Below are positions 1-8,213 of a stretch of 64,000 nucleotides of DNA, piece after piece; the stretch's first letter is position 1, and each line of letters begins with the position of its first letter. The stretch spans positions 4,187,363-4,251,362 of the forward strand of contig NZ_CP036349.1 in assembly GCF_007753265.1 (NCBI RefSeq), written 5' to 3'. Both the position numbers and the translations under genes were made by a program. The notes under the pieces were generated by a model. It worked only from the letters and a program-made list of their open reading frames with translations, was not told the DNA's origin and did not search any database. The stretch is from Botrimarina mediterranea (GTDB lineage: Bacteria; Planctomycetota; Planctomycetia; Pirellulales; Lacipirellulaceae).

Positions 1-674
1 AGTGATCGGCAAAGCTCCGCCGCCCGGGTTGGCGGCAGCGGTCCCGCTCGCAGCGCGTCCCGCAGCGCGCCCCCATCGACATACTCGATGGCTAGGTACG
101 GTAGCACGCCGTCGTGTCCCATCTCGTAGAGCCCTACGATCCCGGGATGATCGAGCCGAGAAAGGACGCGGCCTTCGCGCAGGAACCGCAGCCGCTGATC
201 GATCGAGTGATCGGCCCAACGTGGAATCTTGAGTGCGACACGCCTCCCAGTCATGGTGTCGCTGGCCTTCCATACTTCGGCCGCGGCCCCCTGTCCGATA
301 CGCTGCTCGATCTGATAGTGCGACAACGTGGCGCCAGGCTGAAGGGCTGCGAAACGCCTTCGCGCTTCCTCGATTCCTCCCTCGTCCGGGTCCAGAGTGC
401 AAAATGCCGCTTCAACGTGCCGGCCGTAACCCGGATAGCGAGTGAGAAACTCCTCACGCCGGGGACACCCGCCAGAGCGACGGGCGTAATCGATCTCCAA
501 AAAGAGCAGTTCGGGCGCCAGCCGATCCTGCAGCCGCGTTGGGCATCGCCGCACAAGTTCGACGAGTTCGAACGGAGCGCCTTGCTTCAACCGCGTCTCC
601 CCCTCGTCGCAAAGCGCCTCGATCGTGTCCCGATCGGCGGCGTTAGGGGGAGCTATCGGCGGGCTTGGCGGCAT
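1..674 (-). CDS. Ser/Thr protein kinase, N-terminal part (runs off the window)
   Basis: Reading the minus strand from an ATG at 674 gives an open frame that is still open at base 1 (about 224 residues). About 125 N-terminal residues with no recognised domain are followed by the start of a Hanks-type kinase: phosphate loop IGQGAAAEVWKA, the ATP-anchoring lysine in VALKIP, the helix-C region REGRVLSRLDHPGIVGLYEM, and the hinge YLAIEYVDGG. Catalytic loop and activation segment lie beyond the window. The start lies inside the end of the upstream ECF sigma gene (32-base overlap), so the two are probably translated together. ECF factors paired with such kinases are common in planctomycetes. It probably phosphorylates or otherwise controls the sigma factor; that link is inference. 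Confidence 0.9.
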   Translation of the reverse strand, partial: MPPSPPIAPPNAADRDTIEALCDEGETRLKQGAPFELVELVRRCPTRLQDRLAPELLFLEIDYARRSGGCPRREEFLTRYPGYGRHVEAAFCTLDPDEGGIEEARRRFAALQPGATLSHYQIEQRIGQGAAAEVWKASDTMTGRRVALKIPRWADHSIDQRLRFLREGRVLSRLDHPGIVGLYEMGHDGVLPYLAIEYVDGGALRDALRAGPLPPTRAAELCRS

Positions 675-1281
675 GGTCGTAGGCGTCGAGATAGCTGGAC
701 CACCGGCCCCGGATAAGACGGAGCTTGCGTTCCACGGTTCGTTTGCTGACTCCTAAGCGCTCGCCAATCTCCTGCACATCGTAACCCACCAGTCGGGAGT
801 GGGCGATCTTCACGAGCACCGGGTCGGCCAAGGTCGCCATCAGCGCGGCGTATTCCTCCTGCATCTCGGCAAGCAGATCGGGACTGGGGACATCACCGAT
901 CAGCTGATCGATCCGGAAGCCGCTCCCGTCGATACGGGCAAGCGCCGACTCACCATTCACCCGGCCGCCGCCGCGTTTCTGGGCCGTCTCTCGCCGCAAC
1001 CGATCGATGAATTTCCGCTTGGCAACCGCAGTGAGGAACCACCATAGCTGGTCACGGCTGCGAACGTCCTTCAGCCGGCCCGATTCGGCCGCCGCCCAGA
1101 TTGCCGTGAAGACGCTCTGGGCCACGTCGTCGCCGTCGTACACGCCTGCCCTGTCTGGCAGCCGCCGCTCTACCTCGGCGGAGAGCGCGTCGGCGTAACG
1201 AAGCCAGAGCGACTCAAAGGCGCTAAGGTCTCCCGACTGCAGGCCGGCGATCCAGACGCTGACGGAACCAGAAAGGGTCAT
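643..1281 (-). CDS. ECF-type RNA polymerase sigma factor (kinase-linked type)
   Basis: A 212-residue protein with the two-domain layout of ECF sigma factors. Sigma region 2 covers roughly residues 10-85, with the planctomycete hallmark DDVAQSVFTAIWAAAESGRL and the tryptophan-rich end WWFLTAVAKRKFIDRLRR. A variable linker follows. Sigma region 4 has a helix-turn-helix around YDVQEIGERLGVSKRTVERKL near residues 165-190. No anti-sigma gene adjoins it; instead the next gene downstream, overlapping by 32 bases, is a Ser/Thr kinase. This matches the ECF groups thought to be controlled by phosphorylation. Target promoters cannot be read from this window. Confidence 0.9.
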   Translation of the reverse strand: MTLSGSVSVWIAGLQSGDLSAFESLWLRYADALSAEVERRLPDRAGVYDGDDVAQSVFTAIWAAAESGRLKDVRSRDQLWWFLTAVAKRKFIDRLRRETAQKRGGGRVNGESALARIDGSGFRIDQLIGDVPSPDLLAEMQEEYAALMATLADPVLVKIAHSRLVGYDVQEIGERLGVSKRTVERKLRLIRGRWSSYLDAYDHAAKPADSSP

Positions 1282-1518
1282 CGACGGGCCGTGCCTGCGG
1301 AAGTGGATGAGAAGTTTTTACCCAGTTCTCCGGCAAGGCCAAGTGTGTGGGTGAAAAGAACCCCCGACGCCGGAGATTTTTTCTGGCTTTCTCGTCGCGA
1401 CGTGGCGGACCTCAGGGCCGGCTTGCGACTAGAGGTTGGCTCAGGGTCGATCGGGCGGGGAAGACGCTCAGAGCCACAGGGGTAGCCGACAACGCCAGCA
1501 TCACCAAAGAAACTCGCC

Positions 1519-2220
1519 ATGCAATCGCGAATTAATCGTTTGATCGTCCTGCAAAGGGCCCTCGCAGGTCGCCCTTCGGCCCGCGTCAGCGATCTGGAAG
1601 CGGAGTTAGGAGTCAGCCGCAGGACCATTTTCCGCGACATTCGAGCACTCCGAAGCGCTGGCCTCGAGATCCGCTTCGATCCCTCACGAAAGGGACACAC
1701 CAGCAGCCGCGACGATGACGATAGCCTACCCGACCCCGAAGCTCTTTTGACACTATTGCGTCACGCCGCAGCGACGTCATTGCCCGCAACGACTACCCAA
1801 CGGCGGCAAGCGGCAGCGGCTGCTGAGGCTCTCGCCACTCGCCTCCCGCCCGCGCAACGGGAGGAGTACGAGCAGTTCCAGGCGAGCGTTATGGTACGGG
1901 CGTTGCCGAGCGACCAGCTGCGTTACGCCGGGGTCCTGGAGGCGGCGCAGCACGCCGCGTCGGCTGGCCGATGCATCGACGTGTTGGCGCCGCTCCCCGC
2001 TGGCGCCACCCTGCGTTGGCATAGCGTGCAGGTTTTGCGGCTGCAATTCGATCTCGCCAAGGGATGGCTGCTAGAGGGTCTCTTGGCCGACAGCCACCAT
2101 ACCTGCCGCGTCGCGTTCGAGGTGATTGCATCGACCCGCGTCGGTGATCGCCGAGTTGTTACGCGGCTAGCTCCTGGCAAAGTCGAGTGGACGGCCGCCG
2201 ACATCGAGGTGCTGGCTTGA
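1519..2220 (+). CDS. HTH (HTH_11/WYL-like) transcriptional regulator
   Basis: 233 residues. The N-terminal 60 residues form a winged helix-turn-helix of the HTH_11 kind (recognition region ELGVSRRTIFRDIRALRSAG) found in YafY/WYL and DeoR-like regulators. The C-terminal half holds an alanine-rich helical stretch, then a beta-rich part (residues about 150-230, including LRWHSVQVLRLQFDLAKGWL) that resembles a shortened ligand-binding WYL module. It stands alone on the plus strand, about 240 bases after the divergent sigma gene; the upstream sequence has only a weak AAAGAAA ribosome site. A perfect six-base-arm inverted repeat (TGAACC, loop TTCTT, GGTTCA) sits over its stop codon. Effector and target are unknown. 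Confidence 0.75.
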   Translation: MQSRINRLIVLQRALAGRPSARVSDLEAELGVSRRTIFRDIRALRSAGLEIRFDPSRKGHTSSRDDDDSLPDPEALLTLLRHAAATSLPATTTQRRQAAAAAEALATRLPPAQREEYEQFQASVMVRALPSDQLRYAGVLEAAQHAASAGRCIDVLAPLPAGATLRWHSVQVLRLQFDLAKGWLLEGLLADSHHTCRVAFEVIASTRVGDRRVVTRLAPGKVEWTAADIEVLA

Positions 2221-2424
2221 ACCTTCTTGGTTCATGACTAGGGCTGTAGCAGAAGTCGACTCTAGGGGCCGCCTACCTAGCGTCTTGGGCCCGCGTTTGC
2301 GGATTGGGCAAGCCGTTAGGGTTGTGGCGGAGAAGTCTGAGGGCAACCTCCCGACCGTCGATAGTATGGGTAGTGAGAGGCGCCTCCCACTGCAGCTATC
2401 CCCCTGCGCTGGCACTGGCTCCCC

Positions 2425-3705
2425 ATGAAGGCCGCCACTCGCGCCATTCTGGTGATCCTGGTATCGCTCGGACCTTGCCCGGCGGAGGAAACGCTGCCCC
2501 AAGCGTGGGGAATAGCGATATCACAGAATCCCTCGCTTCATGGCGCGCGTTTAGAGGCCGGTGCTCTGCGGCAGGAGTCCGAAGCGGTCGCTTCGGGCCA
2601 ATGGCCTGCGGTCTCGATGCGAACAGGGTACCTCGCCCGAACGGCACAACCCGGCTTCCGAGGGTCTCAACCGGGAGTTGGCGTGTTTGCGTTTCCCTCC
2701 GCTCAGCAAAACGCCGCTACCTATTCGGCGCAGTTGACGGCTCCACTATGGACGGCCGGGCGGATAGAGAACTCGGTCGCCTCCACCGAGAGCCGCTATC
2801 TCGCCGGTGCGGCAGGCGTGCGGTGGGAGGAGATGCAACTGCGTTTGAAGGTCGCAGAGGCCTACATGGCGATCCTCTGTGCAGACGCTTGGCAAGCGGC
2901 TGCCGAGCAAGCCCTGGTCGCCGCGCAGGCCGAATCCGACAACGCGGTCGGTCGAGCAGCCCAACAGCGCGCCTCGAAGACCGATGTTCTTGCGGCGCGA
3001 GTCGCCCTAGAGGAGGCAAAGCACCGCGCCAACACCTCCGAGAACGCGGCAACAGCCGCCCTTGCGGAATACAATCAACTGCTGGGGCGCCCCCCTAATT
3101 TTGACTGCCGGCCCGCATTCCCAGCCCTGCCTCTACTGGGCCTTTCGCGGGATCAGATGTTGCAACGGGCGATTGCCGTACGGCCGGACGTTCGGGCGTT
3201 GCAGGCGACCTTCGACTCCTTGAAGCGCGAGTCCGACAGCTGGCGTGCCGCAATGTATCCGCAGGTTAACGCGGAGCTGGGGTACGCCTTCGAAGATAAC
3301 GATTTCCAGACCCGACCCGGGATCGGGGTGGCGGGGGTCTTCGTCGATTGGAACGTCTTCGACGCGGGGAGCCGGCGCCATAAGTCAGAGGCGGCGTCTG
3401 GACGCGCCGCTGCAACGCTTGCTGCGCTGCGTGACCTGCAGTCACAGATTGCTGTGGAAGTGCTACGGGCGTGGAATAGCCGGTCCGATGCGATCAGCGC
3501 CGAGCGCGCCGCCGCGGCAGGACTGGATTATGCGTTCGAACTCGACCGGTCGATTCAGCAGCGGTGCATGACGGGAGCGGCGATGTCGTCAGAGACGATC
3601 GCATCCCGATCGTCTCTGGCAGAAGCCAGGGCTCGCTATCTTGAGGCGTGTACGAACCGGGTGCTGGCGGAATTGCGTTTGCGGTACGCCGCTGGAATGC
3701 TCTAA
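2425..3705 (+). CDS. TolC-family outer-membrane channel protein
   Basis: 426 residues, the usual length for an outer-membrane efflux protein. A signal peptide (residues 1-20, cleavage likely after CPA) precedes two similar long alpha-helical halves. Typical features are ETLPQAWGIAISQNPSL at the start, heptad-like helices rich in Ala/Glu (EALVAAQAESDNAVGRAAQQ region), the repeat RAIAVRPDVRALQATFDSLK, and a second half with YPQVNAELGYAFEDN. Such proteins form the trimeric outer-membrane duct of tripartite pumps and type I secretion systems. No inner-membrane partner lies beside it; the DevB/DevA/DevC exporter at 44.2-47.2 kb is the only candidate partner visible, and that pairing is speculative. 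Confidence 0.85.
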   Translation: MKAATRAILVILVSLGPCPAEETLPQAWGIAISQNPSLHGARLEAGALRQESEAVASGQWPAVSMRTGYLARTAQPGFRGSQPGVGVFAFPSAQQNAATYSAQLTAPLWTAGRIENSVASTESRYLAGAAGVRWEEMQLRLKVAEAYMAILCADAWQAAAEQALVAAQAESDNAVGRAAQQRASKTDVLAARVALEEAKHRANTSENAATAALAEYNQLLGRPPNFDCRPAFPALPLLGLSRDQMLQRAIAVRPDVRALQATFDSLKRESDSWRAAMYPQVNAELGYAFEDNDFQTRPGIGVAGVFVDWNVFDAGSRRHKSEAASGRAAATLAALRDLQSQIAVEVLRAWNSRSDAISAERAAAAGLDYAFELDRSIQQRCMTGAAMSSETIASRSSLAEARARYLEACTNRVLAELRLRYAAGML

Positions 3706-4012
3706 GGACTCGAAATCCTAGCGACCCAGCACTGCGTACGACCGGCAAATCCGGCATTCTAGGCCCTCGGCATCCACTCTTTAGCCGCCCGTCCGTCGAC
3801 CTGGGGTCCGTCTGTGACCTAGGGTTCTGGTGCGGGGCCAAATGCGGCGCCGCCACCTTTTCACCACGACTTATCCGACGAGGGCTGGCGTCTCTGACGC
3901 ACTATGCCCGCCACGATCCGCGCTCCGACTGCCGACGTCACCCGTTGGCTAGCTGATCGATTGGGCTGCTTCCCGAACTCGACCCACGTCAACCTTGGAA
4001 GGGGTAAATATC
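3706..4012. other. Intergenic stretch upstream of the acyltransferase
   Basis: About 300 bases between the TolC-like gene and the acyltransferase. I see no convincing gene and no strong terminator. The only clear signal is the ribosome-binding sequence GGAAGGGG at 3997-4004. Confidence 0.5.
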
Positions 4013-4750
4013 GTGTCCACACCCCGGCCGAACAGCCTTCCGTCGAACACCAGCCCGAACATCTCCCTGCAGCTGGCGCGTACGAACGACCAGTACTGCG
4101 GAGCGTTTGAGCTGGCTTACAAATCGTACTGCCGCGCTGGGCTCGACAACCCGAACGAGTACGGCATGCGGGTAACGGCGCACCAGCTACTGGACACCTC
4201 TCAGGTGTTCGTCGCCACCTATCACGAGGAGGTGATTTGCACCCTCACGCTTGTGCGGGATGGCGAACTCGGACTACCGATGGAAGCCGTCTACCCTCAA
4301 GAGATCGCCAGCAGGCGCAACCGTGGGCTGCGGCTTGCTGAGGTGACTTGCCTTGCCGACCGTCGGCTGAGCCCTAAGAGGTTCTTCACCCTGTTTTGCG
4401 AGTTAAGCCGCTTGATGGCCCAGTTCGCCGAACTGCACGGCGTCGACGAGATCTGGATCGCTTGCCACCCCAACCACGCGCTGCTCTACGAACGACGACT
4501 CGCATTCGAGCGGCAGGGAGAGCTCAGCGACTATCCAGCGGTCCTCGGGAACCCGGCTGTCCCCCTCTGCGTGGATTTACGCGAACTGAAAGTGAACTAT
4601 CCACGGGTCTGGCGGCAGTTCTTTAGCGAGCGAATCGCTGAGGACATTCTTTCCCCTTCGCACCTATGCCCCGAGCAGAAGGCCTTCTATTCAACGATTG
4701 TCCAACACTGCGGTAACGTACGTGAGGGCGAGCTAGTCGAGCTTGCATAG
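4013..4750 (+). CDS. FeeM-like N-acyl transferase, exosortase-associated type
   Basis: 245 residues, resembling the GNAT-fold N-acyl amino acid synthase (FeeM) group, a subset of which co-occurs with PEP-CTERM/exosortase systems. Recognisable pieces are the early segment AFELAYKSYCRAGLDNPNEY, the beta strands VFVATYHEEVICTLTLVRDG, the central GLRLAEVTCLADR, and WIACHPNHALLYERRLAFE, which together fit the acyl-ACP binding core. Family members join a long-chain acyl group to an amine. I chose the GTG at 4013 over an in-frame TTG at 3995 because a strong GGAAGGGG sits eight bases before it. It stands alone, so its substrate and role here are unknown; a link to the exosortase locus is inferred from the family. 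Confidence 0.75.
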   Translation: MSTPRPNSLPSNTSPNISLQLARTNDQYCGAFELAYKSYCRAGLDNPNEYGMRVTAHQLLDTSQVFVATYHEEVICTLTLVRDGELGLPMEAVYPQEIASRRNRGLRLAEVTCLADRRLSPKRFFTLFCELSRLMAQFAELHGVDEIWIACHPNHALLYERRLAFERQGELSDYPAVLGNPAVPLCVDLRELKVNYPRVWRQFFSERIAEDILSPSHLCPEQKAFYSTIVQHCGNVREGELVELA

Positions 4751-5164
4751 GCGCTTGCAGGCAATCAGTGCCTATGGGGGATAAGCGTCCTAGTAACGGT
4801 CGCTCAACCGAGATGTCGATGAGGGGAGCTAAGGTCTCTCAGGTCTCTTGCAAAGCCCTTGCAGGAAGAGCCTACCCCCCTATCGGTAGGGCGTGGCGGG
4901 GCAATTCCGAGTCCGGTGAAGTGGCGCGACAATGAACATGCGCCCACATCGCCATAGAGGGCCCATAGGCGCGACTTTATTCACCACCTGAGGGTTTACC
5001 CAGGCCTCCGCAAAGCACGCGGCAGACGGCCTCCTAGAGCCTCCTAAAGTGGCAGCGGCAAACCGCACGTCCGTTGTTGCACCGCGTTAGGACCAAGTTG
5101 GGCGAAGGTCCTCCTGATCGATGCCTGCTCGTGATCGACTAGGTTGCACCAGATCGCAAAGGGA
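4751..5164. other. Intergenic stretch, no gene seen
   Basis: About 410 bases between the convergent acyltransferase and small lipoprotein genes. Only short antisense frames occur. A small inverted repeat, CCTACC and GGTAGG with an eight-base loop, lies near 4870-4890 and might be part of a weak terminator; there is no T-run. I looked for a riboswitch core and found none. Confidence 0.4.
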
Positions 5165-5458
5165 CTACGCGGGGATGTCGGGGTCAGCAGAGGGTCCTCG
5201 ACGGGCCGAACGCATCAACGTGAGGTTGGTCTCGCTGAGCGCCTCGTTAATCTCGCCGAGGTGACTATTGATACGGATCAACTCTTGGCAATAGGCCGAC
5301 TTGGAGCGTTCGCCGACCCCCAAGCCGAGGACAAAGCTTGTCGCCAGCCCTCCCAGCACCGCAAGTCCGCGCGTCGTCGCGTCCGACGATATTGATGCGA
5401 TGAACCCACAGCCCCCAAGCAACAGCAATGCGGCGACTGTCAGCAGCTTAGTATTCAT
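5165..5458 (-). CDS. Small putative lipoprotein, function unknown
   Basis: 97 residues. The start is supported by GGAG six bases upstream. The first 17 residues are a lipoprotein signal (MNTKLLTVAALLLLGGC) with cysteine 17 as the acylation site. A second hydrophobic, glycine-rich stretch (LAVLGGLATSFVLGLGVG, residues about 32-50) follows and may be a membrane segment; the rest is charged and ends in a disordered tail. I do not recognise a family. It follows a second small exported protein on the same strand after a 240-base gap. Confidence 0.6.
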   Translation of the reverse strand: MNTKLLTVAALLLLGGCGFIASISSDATTRGLAVLGGLATSFVLGLGVGERSKSAYCQELIRINSHLGEINEALSETNLTLMRSARRGPSADPDIPA

Positions 5459-5699
5459 ACGCCGCTCCAGTTCCGCCCAGACCGACGCCGCAGGGGGTGC
5501 GGTCTGGATGATCGTGGCGCCCTCTTCAACCCTACGTCGCCAACGAGACGATGGCCAACCGATGCCCCAGCTTAGGCGTCGATGAAGGCGGGCGGCGTCT
5601 CAACTCACTCGACTTACCTGCAATCGCCGCTCTGCCCTGCAATCGCCGCGCGCAGCAAGGCCAGCCTTGGAAAGGCGGCGACTCACTTATTTCTCGCAG

Positions 5700-6107
5700 T
5701 CACCGAGACGCAGCTACGCCCGAGCGGCTGAAGAACTGTCCCGTGTTGAGAAATGTCGACCGCGACCCCGGAGTTTGGAACCAACTGGGTGTTCCGGAGA
5801 CCGGCCCCTCTGTTTGGGTCTTCAAGAGGTTGGTTTGCAGACGCTGGATCTGAGAGTTCTGTTTCAGGAGCAGGGCTTGCTGCTGCTGATTCACCTGCAA
5901 TTGCTGTAGCTCGGGACGCACCAACGAGTAGTAGTTCGGGATTGCCGAATTGTTCTGGCGCAGCAGATTGAGGTAGGGACTGACCGTTGGCCGAGCCGGC
6001 TGAAACCGCTGCGGACGCTGGGCCTGCGCCGCGCCTGAACTCACCATAAGCACCAAGCCCGCCGTCAACAGTCCCCAAACCGCCCCATTTATCCGGTCCG
6101 TCTTCAT
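5700..6107 (-). CDS. Small secreted protein, Gln-rich, function unknown
   Basis: 135 residues from the ATG at 6107, which is preceded by GGGAG seven bases upstream; an earlier in-frame start at 6128 lacks such a site. A classic signal peptide (residues 1-30, ending SSGAAQAQ) leads to a mature protein with the segment SPYLNLLRQNNSAIPNYYSL and then a glutamine-rich helix (LQQLQVNQQQQALLLKQNSQ) likely to form a coiled coil. I believe short planctomycete proteins of this pattern are common, but no function is known to me. It lies divergently from the polysaccharide export gene at 6285. Confidence 0.65.
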   Translation of the reverse strand: MKTDRINGAVWGLLTAGLVLMVSSGAAQAQRPQRFQPARPTVSPYLNLLRQNNSAIPNYYSLVRPELQQLQVNQQQQALLLKQNSQIQRLQTNLLKTQTEGPVSGTPSWFQTPGSRSTFLNTGQFFSRSGVAASR

Positions 6108-6284
6108 CGCAACTCCCGTTGACGTCAAACCGTCGCTAAACGCACTACGAGGATTATGTCGGCTGTGATGCGACTTCTACTTCAGCATTGTAGCGGAACT
6201 GACGATAGTACCAAGCATGCGTAACTAGGGATTCCGCCTGGCAAGCTTCAATGCTTCGGCAGGTAGACCGTTCATGGACGAACG

Positions 6285-7343
6285 ATGGGATCAAGACACT
6301 TCGGTTTATTGGCTCCACTTGTGGTAGCGGCGCTCGCCGTCTGCTCCGGATGCCATTTGGTTTACCCGGGCCAGAAGCACGACGGGCCTCAGCCGTGCGT
6401 CCCGGAATCGATCCCACGAGAGCTCTCGAAGGTCGTCCACCCCGATTACATCGTCGAGCCACCAGACGTGCTCGAGATCGAAGCGATCCGTATCACGCCG
6501 CGTGCTCCCTACTTGTTGGAGCCGCTCGACGTCGTGGCGATCGCCGCGACGGGGCTGCTGCCAGAAGAGCAAATCACGGGTGAGTACGCGATCCAGCCCA
6601 ACGGAACCATCCAGCTGGGTTACAAGATCGGAGCGGTGCAAGCCGCCGGGATGACGACAGAGGCTCTCCAGGCCCAGATCGATGCGCGACTCAGAGAGGT
6701 CTACCAAGACCCACAGGTGTGGGTGACGCTCAGCCAACTCGGCGCCCAGCAACAGATCGCGGGCGAGCACTTGGTCGCTCCGGATGGCAGGGTCAATCTC
6801 GGAACCTACGGCCGTGTCAAAGTGGTCGGTCTTACCATCGATGAGACACGGGCCGCTATCGAGTCTCACCTCTCTGCTTATCTAGAAGCGCCGAAGGTGA
6901 GCGTCGATGTGCTGGGATACAACAGCAAGGTCTTTTATGTCGTAACCCAAGGCGCGGGGCTTGGCGACGGGGTTGCGATCCTGCCGTCCCGAGGCAACGA
7001 AACCGTACTCGATGCGATCGGCCAGATCCAAGGGTTGCAATCGATATCCAGCACCCGGATGTGGGTGGCGCGGCCCGGTGGAAACCAGTGTGGGGGAGAC
7101 CAAATCCTGCCTGTCGATTGGCTAGCGATCACCCAGCGAGGGGACGCCTCGACCAACTACCAGATTCTCCCCGGCGACCGGTTGTTTGTTTCCGAGGACA
7201 AGCTGATCGCGATCGACACCCGACTCGGCAAGTTGATCGCTCCGGTGGAACGAGTTCTAGGCGTCACGCTTCTCGGGAACTCGACGGTCCGCTCCCTCCA
7301 AGGCCAAAACGGCGGCGGCGGCTTCGGTGGTGGCGGCTTCTAG
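6285..7343 (+). CDS. Wza-type polysaccharide biosynthesis/export lipoprotein
   Basis: 352 residues. The N-terminus is a lipoprotein signal with lipobox AVCSGC near residue 23. The body contains polysaccharide export (Poly_export) and SLBB-type elements: YLLEPLDVVAIAATG, the strand pair GEYAIQPNGTIQLGYKIGAV, then a second copy GEHLVAPDGRVNLGTYGRVK, and the later VDVLGYNSKVFYVVTQGAG. Wza-like proteins form the outer-membrane pore for capsule or exopolysaccharide. The C-terminus ends in a glycine-rich tail (GGGGFGGGGF). It faces away from the exopolysaccharide operon yet lies just beyond that operon's end, so it is the likely outer-membrane outlet for the Wzc-like kinase and Wzm/Wzt exporter encoded there. 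Confidence 0.9.
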   Translation: MGSRHFGLLAPLVVAALAVCSGCHLVYPGQKHDGPQPCVPESIPRELSKVVHPDYIVEPPDVLEIEAIRITPRAPYLLEPLDVVAIAATGLLPEEQITGEYAIQPNGTIQLGYKIGAVQAAGMTTEALQAQIDARLREVYQDPQVWVTLSQLGAQQQIAGEHLVAPDGRVNLGTYGRVKVVGLTIDETRAAIESHLSAYLEAPKVSVDVLGYNSKVFYVVTQGAGLGDGVAILPSRGNETVLDAIGQIQGLQSISSTRMWVARPGGNQCGGDQILPVDWLAITQRGDASTNYQILPGDRLFVSEDKLIAIDTRLGKLIAPVERVLGVTLLGNSTVRSLQGQNGGGGFGGGGF

Positions 7344-7410
7344 TGATGCGTGGTCGGCTACCCCTGGCAATTGCTGACGGTTCGAACAACGTATAAGCCG
7401 GAGAATCGCG

Positions 7411-8085
7411 GTGACTAGGCTAGTTATTGTCGCATGCTCCGTGATCACCCTGGCAGGCGGCGTCGGGTGCAGCACGGGCCCATGGGGAAAGCGGACGCAA
7501 GAACTTTCTTGCCCCACTGACGTCAGGAAGATGCACCACTGGTGCTGGGGAGAAGACGCCGTCTTCGATTGCCCCTGCGGCCCCGATGAGGCTTATCACG
7601 GTCACAAGCCGACGTGCTGGCGCGATTGGCAGGCGCCCGCGTCGGTGTGGCGCGATGAGCGTTGCGGCTGCCCCACATCGGGCTACGGTCCGGCGCCCTT
7701 GTCGCCGGTCTACCACGACGGGAGCGGCCCGACGGTGACCACCCCGCCCCCGATTGCCGACCCCCGAATGGGTGAGCCAGAGGATGGCGCAGATGAGCTC
7801 CGATACGAGACCTTGCCAGTCGGCCCCGAGGGTCTCGAGGATTCCGGCGATGAGACCGAAATGCTGCCTGACGAGGCGCTAGACTCGGCGCGAATCCATG
7901 GATTTGCTCTGCCGGTCGCCTCGTGGTTGCAAAGCCCCCAACGGAGCAAGCCGGAGGGTCGGCAAATGCCGCTAGTCGCCGAGGGCGCCCCATGGAGCAC
8001 TCAACTGGATCCGCAGTCTTCCGACGCTTCCAGATCAACCCAGTCGGGTGGATGCGGAAATTTTGGTTTCCGCATCGTCAAATGA
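7411..8085 (+). CDS. Cys/Trp-rich putative lipoprotein
   Basis: 224 residues from a GTG start with GGAG seven bases upstream. A lipoprotein signal (lipobox AGGVGC, Cys 20) is followed by a compact segment rich in Cys, Trp and His (MHHWCWGEDAVFDCPCG, then PTCWRDWQAPASVW and ERCGCP), suggesting disulfides or metal binding, and then a long acidic, proline-rich, probably disordered tail. It lies 67 bases after the Wza-type gene and is likely co-transcribed with it. I do not recognise a characterised family; an accessory of the polysaccharide outlet is inference from position. Confidence 0.65.
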   Translation: MTRLVIVACSVITLAGGVGCSTGPWGKRTQELSCPTDVRKMHHWCWGEDAVFDCPCGPDEAYHGHKPTCWRDWQAPASVWRDERCGCPTSGYGPAPLSPVYHDGSGPTVTTPPPIADPRMGEPEDGADELRYETLPVGPEGLEDSGDETEMLPDEALDSARIHGFALPVASWLQSPQRSKPEGRQMPLVAEGAPWSTQLDPQSSDASRSTQSGGCGNFGFRIVK

Positions 8086-8213
8086 CGCAGACCAATTCGC
8101 TGCTGCGGGGTCAGGGAACGTGACGGATGATTCGCGGCCCAAATGCCGCGACGCCCAATACTGATCGGCGTGCGGGTCCCAATCGACCCAGCGATGTCAC
8201 GAGGTGCTCGTAA

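Noticed and set aside
2304-3098. 264-residue plus-strand frame overlapping the TolC-like gene
   Set aside because: Arginine/glycine-rich shadow in another frame of a gene with a good signal peptide and TolC features.
4751-5164. Possible cyclic-di-GMP riboswitch, prompted by GCAAAG strings
   Set aside because: The required GCAAAGCC context, tetraloop receptor and paired flanks of that riboswitch are not present, and there is no suitably placed downstream gene.
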